Assembly: GCF_949628265.1 (NCBI RefSeq)
Contig: NC_088786.1
Coordinates: 38,895,681 to 38,959,680, forward strand
Origin: Cloeon dipterum
Lineage: Eukaryota > Arthropoda > Insecta > Ephemeroptera > Baetidae
Reading direction: 5' to 3'
Length of the DNA: 64,000 bases
In this document: positions 32,696 to 43,339 of the stretch, one piece after another
Layout: every line of letters starts with the position of its first letter
Position numbering within the stretch: the stretch's first letter is position 1
Made by a program: the position numbers and the translations under genes
The notes under the pieces: model-generated
Database searches by the model: none
What the model was told of the DNA's origin: nothing
The model's input: the letters and a program-made list of their open reading frames with translations, nothing else

Positions 32696-33118
32696 TTTTC
32701 TTTTAAAATGGGAATTTGAGGAAAATTTTTGGCTAAAATCCAATTTTTAGAATTTTACTGGTTAAAGAAAAATAAATTAATTGCTTCCAGGGTGAAAAAA
32801 ATTATGAAAATTAAATTGTGAGAAGATAAAAAATGGTCCTTTTGAGTCTTGAAGGTTATTTTTAATTTTTTTAAAAATTGCAGATTTTCGAAAGGGGTGT
32901 GTGTTTGGCCTGATTAAAATTCACCAGTTTTAAGTAGCGTAAAAAACTGCCTAAATTCAGAAAGCTGATTAAATTTCCAGTTTTTTCCTACTGATCAAAT
33001 TTTTCTCGAATTTACCATTTTCGCACAAAATTCGTCTGAAAATTTCAACTGGCCGTAAGAAAACCTTTAAATTCTTTCGGGAAAAACAAAAATACGCAAA
33101 ACTAAATTAAAAAGGAAT
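32696..33118 (+). repeat. Family F dispersed repeat, copy F1
   Basis: Contains TTTTCGAAAGGGGTGTGTGT, AAACTGCCTAAATTCAGAAA, GCTGATTAAATTTCCAG and GAAAATTTCAACTGGCCGT, in the same order as copies at 47.7 and 54.8 kb, the split copy at 36.3/38.6 kb and, inverted, 54.1 kb. Confidence 0.8.
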
Positions 33119-33520
33119 GATACTGCAAAAGCCTGGAAAACGCTTGTTGCCATTGCATGAACTCGTCCCTTAGGATTCAGTTAAAGCCTAAATTGACCTA
33201 AGGAGCGCTGTAATTTTTTGAGAAAATTGGCTCGAAAGTTAGCGTGCTTTTCAAATGGCAATGGCTGTCTCCTAACTTGAAATCCGATTTAATTTCAAAA
33301 CCAAGAGTTTCCCCAATAAGTGGCATACACCGTTGGACAGATCTCGACGAGAGGAATCGGAAATATGCCAAGAAAATATGTTCGAGCACTGTAAATTTTG
33401 GAGAAATTTGGCAAAATTTGATTTTTTATGGTAGGAAGGTCATTTTTTTACTATTGCAAATTGTTGAACAAATTGTTTATCGGTCAATTGTTTAAGGCAT
33501 CCAACAATTTAAATAATTTT
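33119..33520 (+). repeat. Family E repeat
   Basis: GGCTGTCTCCTAACTTGAAA, CCGTTGGACAGATCTCGACG, GAGGAATCGGAAATATGCC and AAATTTTGGAGAAATTTGG match the copy at 2102-2330 in order and spacing. Confidence 0.75.
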
Positions 33521-33661
33521 CAATTGTTGCCCAGTATCATTCCACTTTAATTTATTCAAAAATCATCACCTTAAATCTAAACAACAATAAAAAATTGTTA
33601 ATTGTTTTAAAATCATATCATACCATCCATTGTTGGCATTTTTAGAAATCCAGAGTAAAAA

Positions 33662-35308
33662 ATGTCGAGCAGACGGTGTGAGGAAGTGGACAAGCGGCAG
33701 CTGGAGCGGTTCCTGGAGGAAATCGCGCGATTCAGGGCCGAGGAGCGAAGTCAGCAGCGCACGTGGAGGGCGCTCGGCGACTCGATCAGACGCAACCAAG
33801 CCCTGCTGGCCACCAGGAATGTCTCCTTGGCGCCCATTCTCGAGTCCCTGGACTCCGAAGATGATGAGGAGGAGGAGGAGGAGGACGCCTACAGCACCGT
33901 CGCCGAGGACGAGCTCAGCGGCGAGTCGGGAGACGAAGATGCTCAGGTTTTAAAGCCAAATTTTATTTATTTAATTCACCAGTTGCATAAACCCTAAGTG
34001 TTCCAAGCCACCAACAGATGGCGCCACCGTAGACTTTCGATTTTAAGGCATTTCCGCTGCGATTTCAGACTCAATCTAGCTATTTTGCTTTTTTTAATTA
34101 ATTTGCTAATTTTTGACGTGCTGAAAACCAAAATCGGTTCAGCCAATCGCCGTAGAATCGTGAAAAACGATTTTTTGAAATAAAAAAATATTTTCCAACG
34201 TTTCTACGGCGAATGGCTGAACCGATTTTGGTTTTCAGCACGTCAAAACTAGAAGCAAATTAATTAAAAAAAGCAAAATAGCTAGATTGAGTCTGATATC
34301 GCAGCGAAAATGCCTTAAAACCGCTTAAAACAAAATTTTTAAGAAAGTCTGTGGTTGCGCCATCTGTTGGCGGCTTCAATAACTAAGGGTTTACGCAACT
34401 GGTCAATTGTTGAAGCCGAAATTAATTTAATTAGCACTGTCTCGTTACTCATATTTATTTGCAGGATTTGGAGGAGTACTCGCGGCTGCTGCATGAATTT
34501 GCAGAGGCGAAGGACGAGGAGGAGGAGTGGATTCGCGACGTGGAGCTGCAGCTGATGGGCAAGGTGCGAGACTCGTTAATCAACCTGATGGCCTGCCAGT
34601 TGGTCGTCAAGCAGCAAGAAAAGAATCAGGAACAGGCCGGCAACTCATCCAGGGTGGAGGTTAAGCAGCAGCGCAGGTCGAGCGTGCAGGACGCCGTGCT
34701 GGAATCGCGCAGGGCCCGAGCAGAAGAAATCAGACGACAGTCCGAGAAGGCGGCCAAAAAGGTTTTTTATATTTCTATCGATTCCTGAGGGTCGAAAAAG
34801 GTGGGATTAATTATTTTACGTGCGAGGAGAGGCGCAAAACGAAACGCACGTTGTTTTGGCGCGCTCTCTCAGCTGCCAATACCTAGCAGGAAGCAAGGCT
34901 GTGACGTCAGAGGGGTGGGGGGACGCATGCGCAGTAGCGACCAAAAGATTCAAACGTTTTGCGCGCCAAAGCAACGTGTGATTTGCTTTTTGCGCCTCTG
35001 CTTGCACGTCACAAAACGTTTTTCAACCAGAAAAATAATTTATCCCACCTATTTCGACCCTCAGGAATCAGTTGGTTGCAAAATTGATCGAATTTTCGGA
35101 AAATTGACAGGTGCAGCGGGCGAAAGCGAGGCAGTTGAAAGCCGGGAGGGCTTTGGTGCGGGCGCTGAGGCAGCGGCGGCAGGTTAAAAAGGAAGAAAAA
35201 ACCCTGAAAAAGGGGAAGAAAAGGGTGGACTGGGCAGAACTGAAGAAGGACGCAGAGCGGGAGTTGCAACGGCACCTGGCCAACCTCGTGGAGCAAGTCC
35301 GCATTTAA
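33662..35308 (+). CDS. Charged coiled-coil protein, function unknown
   Basis: Three exons: 33662-33946, 34465-34761 and 35111-35308 (TAA). They join in phase 0 into 259 residues. Residues 1-62 are a charged amphipathic helix (KRQLERFLEEIARFRAEER). Residues 64-95 are a Glu/Asp-rich block. 96-194 form a second helical region (EEYSRLLHEFAEAKDEEEEW, later basic). 195-259 are strongly basic, then helical to QVRI. There is no signal peptide or membrane segment, so it is intracellular by inference. No catalytic motif or known family is recognised. An acceptor-like TTTTTAG near 33640 suggests a 5' untranslated exon upstream. Both introns are mostly foldback elements (family C, then family D), yet the splice sites are intact. 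AATAAA follows at 35327. Confidence 0.75.
33978..34410. mobile_element. Family C palindromic MITE, copy C3
   Basis: Occupies most of intron 1 (33947-34464) of the coiled-coil gene. It opens CCAGTTGCATAAACCC and closes GGGTTTACGCAACTGGTCAA. The left arm is the GGCGCCACCGTAG type and the right arm the CTGTGGTTGCGCC type. Confidence 0.9.
34776..35076. mobile_element. Family D-related foldback element, copy D4
   Basis: Occupies ~300 of the 349 bp of intron 2 of the coiled-coil gene. Ends are ATCGATTCCTGAGGGTCGAA and TTCGACCCTCAGGAATCAG. The inner arms GGCGCAAAACGAAACGCACG and ACGTGTGATTTGCTTTTTGC pair imperfectly, and the centre has TGACGTCA and GCATGCGCAGTAGCGACC. Confidence 0.85.
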
Positions 35309-35326
35309 ATTTGGACCAATTACAAA

Positions 35327-35332
35327 AATAAA
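35327..35332 (+). terminator. Poly(A) signal of the coiled-coil gene
   Basis: AATAAA 19 bp after the stop codon. Confidence 0.55.
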
Positions 35333-35369
35333 TAGTTGAATTTCTTTAAAAAAATATATTTTTAATTTA

Positions 35370-35757
35370 AAGACCTCATTTGACGAAGTTTCTGGGCCCA
35401 CCAATCGATTCCTGAGGGTCGAATTAGGTAAAATTGATATTTTTCCGACCAAAAAGTGCAGCTCGACGTGTGAACTTTTTTCCCGCCAAAACAATTTTAA
35501 CGTATTTGCGAGAGCTGCGCATGCGTGAGATCTGGCTGGAAGTGACAAAGAAGTCATTCGAACAGGCGGTCTTTCTGCAAGTGCTCAAACCAGCTCTCAC
35601 GCATGCGCAGCTCTCGCAAATACGTTAAAATTGTTTTGGCGGGAAAAAAGTTCGCACGTCGAGCTGCACTTTTTGGTCGGAAAAATATCAATTTTACCTA
35701 ATTCGACCCTCAGGAATCGACTGGTGGGCTCAGAAACATCGTCAAAGACGGTCTTTA
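35370..35757. mobile_element. Family D foldback element, copy D2
   Basis: Just downstream of the coiled-coil gene. Long, nearly perfect arms: CCAATCGATTCCTGAGGGTC ... CCCGCCAAAACAATTTTAAC on the left and their reverse complements on the right. The centre carries GCGCATGCGTGAGATCTGG and ACGCATGCGCAGCTCTCGC. Confidence 0.9.
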
Positions 35758-36285
35758 ACTGTCAGCAATTTTCAAAATATAAATCCTGAATGTTTATTTC
35801 AATGTTTGGCCGCAGCTTCAAAAAGGGAAACAGAGGGTGATTTGGCCATGCGCACGTGACGAGTGGAAAGGAGGACGGGGTGGTTTGCGCGGTGGCGGCG
35901 AGGGTTTCTATCATTTGCGCGTGGCTATCGGAGCGCGATTTATTGCCGCTCTCTGTCAGAGGGCGAAACGCACACGTCATTTCTGGCTGAAAAAGTCCAT
36001 TTGTTAGCGTTGAGGACACACAAGATGCTCTATGTTGCAATCAATTTTTGTGGCCGGCCGACCGGTCGAGAGCCACTGCGAAGCTGCGGCTGCTCTTGAT
36101 CCCCGCATTTATCGCGAAACTGCTGAGCTGAGCACACGAGACGCCGCGCAAATTGAAAAGGAGTGAAAAAAGGCAAAGAGAGGGAATGAGAGAGAAATGC
36201 CATTTATGAAAATTGGATCATCGTGATCATTTTAAGCTGAAACGGCAGTGATTTATTTATTTAAAAAATTGTATTTCATGAAAAG
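35758..36285. other. Unique island, no gene
   Basis: 35.8-36.2 kb is GC-richer unique sequence with repeated GGCGAAACGC/GCACACG-type patches. No splice-supported exon on either strand. Confidence 0.35.
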
Positions 36286-36412
36286 CTAATCGAATTTTAC
36301 AGGTTACGCCCCCTTTTTTGAGCAAAGGAAATTAATTGCTTTCGTGGTGAGAAAAATTATGAAAATTTAATTGAGAGAAGATAAAATATAGTGCTTTTGA
36401 GCCTTGAAAGTT

Positions 36413-38604
36413 CCCGCATAAAAAAATATAACCCAGGAATATCCGGAATAATCTTAGATTAATCAAAATTTACCAGAAAAAATTAATCCAAAAAATTGAT
36501 CCAGGATTAATCCTGTATTAATTGAGATTAACCTAAGAATGTTTAAGATCAATCTAGAGATTAATCTAAAAAATATATCCTTAGATTATTCTTTAGATCA
36601 TTCTGAGATTAATCCAAAAAAATAATTTTTGGAATTTTCTTAGAATGAATCCAGATTAATCTTAAAATGTTTTAAAGTCAATCTAGAGATTAATTTACAA
36701 GAATATCCCTAAAATAATCCCAAAGGGGAAATTTGAATATAGTTAATAGAATATCCCCAGATTATTCTATGGATCATTCTGAGATTAATTCTAAATATTT
36801 TTTTAATATTCCTAGAATATTCTTTAAAAACCCGAAAAGAGAAGAACTTATATTTTTCTTACAATTAAAAACACAAAAATAAGTACGAAACATAATTTAA
36901 TCAAGAAAATGAACTGCCATATTGTTAAATATTTTGAAATCGTTATCACAAAAAATATTTTTTCTCGCAAATATTTTTTTAATTAATGCGATGGATTCAA
37001 TTTTTATATTAAAACCTAACAAATTTTTCATTATCTTAACAAAAAATTATGATGCCTTTATTTTTCAAAGAATCTGCCCAGATTAAAAAGGGTAAAAATC
37101 ATAAATGCGATTGAATAAATTAATTTCTTAACACAAAGAGTCTTAATTAATGCTACCGACAACCGGGCAAATTTGAAAGAAAGGTCAGAAGGACAAAAAG
37201 GGTTAAAAGGGCGATTTTAGTGTGCGCGTGGTTGCGGCGGCTGCACATGCATGCACGCACTTGCATGGAATGCCTGCTGCCTGCCTCTGTTGTGGAGCGG
37301 GGGAGGGGCGACGGGCGGTGGCAGCAGGACTGGCGAGCAGCAGCAGCAAGAGACTTACAAAATCCTGCTTCGCTCTCTTTGTCTAACGCGTCAACGGTCA
37401 ACCGCCGTTCAAATCAAAGTTATTAACGGACGCAGGACGCCGGACGCCGCCAGTATGGGACATCACGGACGTCCCGCGGACTCGGACGGATGGCCTGGAT
37501 CTTGCGGTTAACAGGGTAAGTCCCATTTTATAGATTAGCGTCCAAAGAAATTAGAATAGATCGCGCAACTTTGACATCCAACGGTTTTATGGTAAAATTA
37601 CACTTTTCGCCGCTACTTATGCAGTTTTCGCCACCAATATTTTGATATATGGGATTCTCGCCAGTCCTTAAGTTATTAATTAGAACCCCATAAATAAGTT
37701 TGGGTGGCGGAAACTGTAAATCGGTGAGGAAAAATGTAATTTTTCCATGTAAATCACCGGTGACATTTTTTCTTTTACGCTTACGAGAATTTAGAATGGC
37801 ATGCTTTATTACACATTCTGATTCAATTGGCTTTGCAAGGAAAATGGAAAAATATTATGCATGCACTTTTAATACTTGAACCTTCCATTTTCCAAGCAAA
37901 ACTAATTGAAATAAGCTTTTATTTATATTTTTCTATGAGTCGCTTCCCCTTTTTTTAGCTTCAAGCCATCCGCAGATATTTTGCACGACTGAAAAAGATG
38001 TAACCGTTAAAGTTCTGCAGTTTGGGCTTCAAGATCGGCAATGCTGGCATCGTATAATAAAAAATTTTGTAGCTGTAATATGTGATATGGTTAAAAACTA
38101 ATAAAGTTTGCATATTTTTTACATTTAATGAAGTTTGTAATTTTTTAAATAATTCCAGATGAATCGCAATAATAAACGATTTTGGTATATTCTAGGAACA
38201 ATCCGAGGTTAATATTAAGAACATATTAGAAATAATTTTTGTCGCACTTTATGTTGATCTTAAAATGATATTAGAATAACCAAAGAATGTTCCAAGATTA
38301 ACCGAAAAGAATAATCCTATGTAAAGATTTGATACGCTAAATATTAATCTTAGATCAATCCCAAGATTAATCCATAAGTATATTCTGAGAATGTTCTAAG
38401 ATCATTCTTTAAAGCTTTTTGAAACAAAGCCCGGCAGAATAATCCTGGAACATTCTAAGGTTATTCTCTTAAATTAATCTACAGATTAATCCAGTATCAC
38501 GAAAAACCGTATCATAAGTTCATATATAATTAATTTTTTAGATTAATCCTGGGCGAAGTCGGTTTATTCTTAGAACATTCTCAGGCGATATTTTTTTATG
38601 CGGG
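36413..38604. mobile_element. Element L: 2.2-kb insertion with terminal inverted repeats
   Basis: Ends are exact 17-bp inverse repeats: CCCGCATAAAAAAATAT (36413-36429) and its reverse complement (38588-38604). The outer ~430 bp on each side is packed with AGATTAATC / GAATAATC / AGAACATTC-type motifs (subterminal repeats). The interior is unrelated AT-rich sequence plus a GC-rich island (37.15-37.51 kb) ending in a splice donor. No transposase frame is visible. The interrupted family F repeat defines the insertion site; the target duplication is unclear, at most 2-3 bp. Confidence 0.7.
37150..37513 (+). promoter_or_regulatory. GC-rich exon-like island inside element L
   Basis: CpG- and GC-rich against an AT-rich element, with CAGCAGCAGCAAGAGAC and TGCATGCACGCACTTGCATG. 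It ends ACAG|GGTAAGTCCC or AACAGG|GTAAGT, an excellent donor (near 37513). A short frame MGHHGRPADSDGW lies just before it but stops at the donor. This looks like a 5' untranslated exon and promoter, captured by or hosting the element; no downstream partner exon was identified. Confidence 0.35.
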
Positions 38605-38870
38605 ATTATTTTTTAATTTTTCTGAAAATTGCAAATGTTCGAAAGGGGTGTGTGTTTGGCCTAATTAAAATTCAGCAGTTTTAAATAGCGTAAAAAACTG
38701 CCTAAATTCAGACAGCTGATTAAATTTCCAGTTTTTTTCCTATTGAGCAAATTTTTCTCAAATTTGCCATTTTCGCACAAAATTCGTCTGAAAATTTCAA
38801 TAATAATTTTTAGGAAAAATCAAAAGATCCAAAGTTAAGTTAATTTAGTCAAAACACATCTCAGAAAAAT

Positions 38871-39372
38871 TAAATTCGGCCATTTTATGTAACAAAGCGA
38901 GAAGCGACAGCGGGAAAATGCGTGCCACGCCCCCTCTGTGTGCCAATCAGATGGTTTTTGCCAGTTTTCTCCGAAATTCCCATGGCTTGCCCATGTTTTC
39001 TCACACGATTCGGAATCCTCTCCTCGAGATCTATCTTACGGTGTGACTCATTCTTTGGGAAAATGCGGAAATTCAAATAAAAATCGTGATTGCAAAATTC
39101 CTGTTGAGAATTCTCCATTTAAAACAATGCTAACTTTAAGGCAGATTTTCTCCAAAATTTCCACCGCTACATATCCGTTTTTTTAACTGTACATGATCCC
39201 AAGAACCTGATCTGTATGCGAGTTAAAGGATTCTCCGGGGAAAGTCCTTTTTTAAAATTTAATATCCAGTTGAGCGGTGACGCAGAGAAGAGTCGAATTT
39301 CCCGAATTTCCTGCTGGATGCACTCTTTACACTCAAGCCGCTGCATCAAAGTCAATTTCCTGGCTAAGTGAT
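38871..39372. repeat. Diverged family E-like sequence
   Basis: CGATTCGGAATCCTCTCCTC and GAGATCTATCTTACGGTGTG near 39.0 kb are a diverged inverted form of family E's GTTGGACAGATCTCGAC / AGAGGAATCG block; GCAGATTTTCTCCAAAATTT follows. No gene here. Confidence 0.45.
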
Positions 39373-40094
39373 TTAAATATTGAGAGAAGGCAGGCGTGTG
39401 TTTTCGGGTGCTAGCTCATCTCACTGCTTGCTTTTGCTCGTCATATCTATATTTATAGACGCGTGCGCGCGCGCGCGGTGTGCTATCAAGGGAAATATGC
39501 CGCCGCTGGAGCGTGTGCCTCGGAATATATTAATTATTGACCGCGGCGGCGTCGTGCGATGTAATCAAAAAATACATACCACCGCACCGCACCGACTTTT
39601 TCCTGCTCGTTTTAATAATTTAGGCGGCGTGCGCCGCAGGCGAAGGAATTTCCAAAAGAAACTGATTCCCCGACGACTGATAAAGACGCGTGTGTCTCTT
39701 TGTCTTTTTCTTTCTGTGCGCGCCGCGCGCCCGATCAAAATGTCCCCGGGCTTATCTGCGAGCGGCTCTCCACTCTGCTCCTACTGCTGCTGCCAAATTT
39801 TCTTTCCTTCATCCATCTGCCTTCATCCCTCTACCCCCTTCCCCCCAAGGCACACGCAAGAAGTGCATCCTGCTCCACGCTTTTGGCCGCATTTCAAATT
39901 TTCACGCTTGGAACTCCCTCGATAAAGCTGTTTACTCGGAGAAAATTTGTCTGCAATTTAAGATTGTGCAAAAAATGGCACAATAAATTTGAGTTTCCTC
40001 ATTTTCCATATTTTAAAAGTTGCGCTTTCTTTAAAAAAAAGATAATTTTAATTTGTTTCTTTTCTGTTATTGTAAAATGCTTTTTATAACATTT
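39373..40094. other. Unique GC-rich island, no supported gene
   Basis: 39.38-39.92 kb is GC-rich, with GCGTGCGCGCGCGCGCGGTG near 39461 and a long plus frame (39380-39925). That frame has no recognisable domain, and its codons look like composition-driven open sequence. The rest is AT-rich. Confidence 0.35.
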
Positions 40095-40805
40095 AAAGGG
40101 AGATTCCCGGTCAATATGGCATCGAAATTTATCGTTGTTTGAATATTCGCCCATTTCGAAGCTGCGCAGTAAACTTGTGCGCATCTTAAGCGTGCGCAGT
40201 ATGTTCAGATCGCTTCTTCATCTCACAGAGAGGCTGAAACTCACTACTGCGCATGCGTGAACAAAATTGAAACCTTCTGCGCAGTCGTAATTTCCACCAG
40301 GGCCTGGATTGCGATCATTGTTGATTTTTGCCGTTCAGAATTCAATATGGCGTCGAAATAATAGAAGTTTTCAAGGAGCTTATATTAACTTTTTATAGTT
40401 GCTGGAAAATTCACCCACTTTGAAGCTGCGCAGTAACCTTGTGCGCATCTTAAGCATGCGCAGTATGTTCAGATCGCTTCTTCATCTCACAGGGAGGCCG
40501 AAACTCATTACTGCGCATGCGTGAACAAAATTAAAACCTTCTGCGCAGTCCAAATTCCCACTGGGAGCTAGGTTGCGATCTGTGTTGGTTTTCCCGCCGG
40601 TCAGAAGTCGAAATAATGGCGGCCAATCAGGAGACAGTCCAGCGGCCAATCAGAAGGGTCGAAAAAGAGGCGTGCCGGCCTAATAATTTCATTCCCGCGT
40701 ATTTTTTTTGCATTTCCATCAGCCTGCTGTGCCATCTAGTGGTAAATTCGTCAATTACCAGGCCAATCAGCTGTTATTATAGAAATAACAACAAAAAACC
40801 TACAA
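40095..40805 (+). mobile_element. Family B element, copy B5
   Basis: Two head modules (CTGCGCATGCGTGAAC near 40245 and 40512) and one tail with GGCCAATCAGGAGACAGTCC, GGCGTGCCGGCC and GTGCCATCTAGTGG (40729-40742). Confidence 0.85.
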
Positions 40806-41384
40806 ACCAGCTAGAAAAGAACAAAATCAACAAGAAACCAAGCTGAAAGTCTCTAGTAGAGCTCTCTGCCGCAGCTGCTGTTGCGCAGTGGGCGGTGGGC
40901 GTGGGCGGTGGGTCGCGTTTGGCCAAATTAGTCATCAGAGTGCAAATTTTTCTCAGGGTCGTTAAGCGCGGCCGTCCACTGCCTGCTGGCTGCCTGGCTG
41001 GGCTGCTGCTGCAGTCGAATTTTATGGAGCAATGTGGTACTAGTTGTTGTAAATATAAAGTGTGCCGGGGGCTCATTTCTCTCAACGACCGCCCACGCTA
41101 TAAAATTGTACCTCGGACCGACATTTACGCGTCTACAAACACACGCTGCAGCTATTTTTAGGGCCGCGCGGCACACCACACTCGAGAAAAATTAACTATG
41201 AACAAGCTGTACAAGTGCACGAATATCAAGACGAGAACCAGAGAACCTTTTTTTTGAAGCTGTTGTCCGCTGCAACTTTGTTACTTTGTTTTCTTTTGAA
41301 GAAGAATTCTTTTGATCTTTTAATTCGCTCAATTTAAAACAGTTTCCGGGCGAAATCGGAACTAATCTGCAGAACCGCACCTTG
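40806..41384 (+). other. Unique region with a TATA-box candidate
   Basis: 40.85-41.2 kb is GC-richer unique sequence. CACGCTATAAAATTG at 41094-41108 is a canonical TATA box; about 30 bp downstream is ACCGACATTTACG. No coding exon can be tied to it. 41.2-41.38 kb has nothing recognisable. Confidence 0.35.
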
Positions 41385-42130
41385 AAATCCTTGAAGGAAG
41401 CCTCGGGACTCGCAGAAGGTCACAAGATGATGAGTTTTTTGGAGAGAATTTTCAAAAAGGGGGCGTGGCTGGGGTGTAAGGATAGGAGTTCTTAACTTTT
41501 AACGGTTTTTACCGGTACTTTTGCAGTAAAAGCCTTGAGGGAAGCCTCGGGACTGTTCAGGAATTTGAAAAAGGGGCGTGGCTGGGGTGTAAGGATAAGA
41601 GTTCTCGACTTTTAACGGTTTGACCTGCACTTTTGCAGAAAAAAATCTTGAAGGAAGCCTATTGTGACTCACAGAAGGTCACAAAATGACGTGACTGTTA
41701 GGAAAGAATTAAAAGAGGGGCGTGGCAGGGGTGTAAGTATCAGAGTTCTCGACTTTGAATGGTTTGTACTGGTACTTTTGCAGAAACAATCTTGAAGGAA
41801 GCCTCGGGACTGTTCAGGAATTTAAAAAAGGGGTGTGCCTGGGGTGTAAGGAGAAGAGTGTTTGCCTTTTTACAGTTTGCACCAGCACTTTTGCAGAAAA
41901 ATTCTTGGATGAAGCCTCGTTGTTCACAGAAGACTACAAAATGACCTGATTTTTTGAAAAGAATTTTAAAAAAGGGGCGTTTCAGGGGTGTAAGGATAGG
42001 ATTTCTTGACTTTGAACGGTTTGCACCGGCCTTTTTGCAGATAAAATCTTGAAGGAAGCCTGAAGACTCATCAGGAATTTGAAAATGGGGCGTGGCAGGG
42101 GTGTAAGGAACAGAGTTTTTGATTTCTGAC
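41385..42130 (+). repeat. Family G minisatellite, array 1
   Basis: Six units with AAAGGGGCGTGGCAGGGGTG, AGAGTTCTCGACTTTTAACG, TTTGCACCGGCACTTTTGCA and CTTGAAGGAAGCCTCGGGAC. The GGCGTGG core starts at 41462, 41575, 41719, 41832, 41976 and 42089, i.e. spacings 113, 144, 113, 144, 113. Confidence 0.9.
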
Positions 42131-43339
42131 GGACGAACCTCGGCTGAAATATCAATAAGTTGTGTGTTCAGTTGAAATCAAACAGGTTTTTTTTCTCAAG
42201 GATAAAGTCAAGTGTAATCTTAAAAAGAAACGATAATTTACAGCATTATAGAAAAACAGTTTTCACCATGAGAAAATTACGGGAGAACAACTCAAGTGGT
42301 GTGTGTGTTTGTGGTGGTAATTTGATATTTACACGGGGGTTAAAATAACATCATTTTCATCAGCATTCGCATGTATTCTTAGTCTTATTACAGATTCCGT
42401 TGTGTGTGTGTTTTGTGTTGTGTGTGTGTTTGTCTGTTTGCGTGTTGTATTTTATTTATTATAAATTATTTACGTCCACACTCGTTGGCAAATGTTTCAC
42501 AAACGTTGGTTGATGTTGTTGTCGTTGAGTTGAAAATCACAAATTTTCCTGGAAGAAAAACCCGCTCCGCCATACTATAGGAAAATCGATCGCGCTATAC
42601 CAAGCTAAAACTATAACTATGTAATTCAACGTACGTTTTTTTCGTCTATAGATCCATAACAGGCTCGTTACTCTTATTTACAAATAACTCTGTTTATTCG
42701 TCTCAATTAAAATCATATTTACAAGTGATTCGCATTATATAAGATAATCATGTACAGACATATACAAATCAATCAACTCTCTGTCAGCAGCATCTTCGTC
42801 TTAATTCGTACAACTCTCTATTATAATTAATAATTATTTATTCTCGAAAGAAAATTTGTGATTTTTGAAAATCGAACGTACACACTGCTGCTTCTGCGCT
42901 GCTGCACTTTATACAACGTTTATTGCTGTCTTTTTTTAACCCTTAAAACTTGCTCTCATATACACATTTCGTCGTGGTAAATCACATGTACACTGCGCGC
43001 TAGTATTGCTCTCAATCAAAGAAGGCTGCCCATAGTCAGAGAATTTTCTTTCGTATCGTTTATCGTCAACAACAATTAATTAGAATGTGTCGCTCTCGCG
43101 CTGGTTGTTCGGGGTGTGGGAAAAGGCAGTTTTAAGCTCCCTTCTATGTGTAAATTTATCCTGTTTGTTTATTTTTATCCTCATATCAACTCTTTCCCGA
43201 ACCCTTTTTTAATTCTTTCCTGATCAATTTGGAAATTTCTTAAAAAGAACATCAACTCCGGTATATTTGGCATTTTACTCGGGTGGGTGGGCGAAAGTGT
43301 CCGCGTGTGTGTGTGTGTGGGGAACTAACTTATTATTCA

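Larger units (their letters stand above)
36286..38870 (+). repeat. Family F repeat split by a 2.2-kb insertion
   Basis: The left part (36286-36412) runs GGTTACGCCCCCTTTTTTGA ... GAGCCTTGAAAGTT. The right part (38605-38870) resumes at ATTATTTTTTAATTTTTCTG ... GTTCGAAAGGGGTGTGTGTT. In uninterrupted copies these are contiguous (GAGTCTTGAAAGTTATTTTT at 47.81 kb), so the piece between was inserted. Confidence 0.8.

Noticed and set aside
39380..39925. 181-residue plus-strand open frame
   Set aside because: Low-complexity, composition-driven; no domain, no splice partners, and other long frames overlap it.
41385..42130. CRISPR-like regular array
   Set aside because: Whole units are repeated rather than short repeats with unrelated spacers, and the window is eukaryotic.
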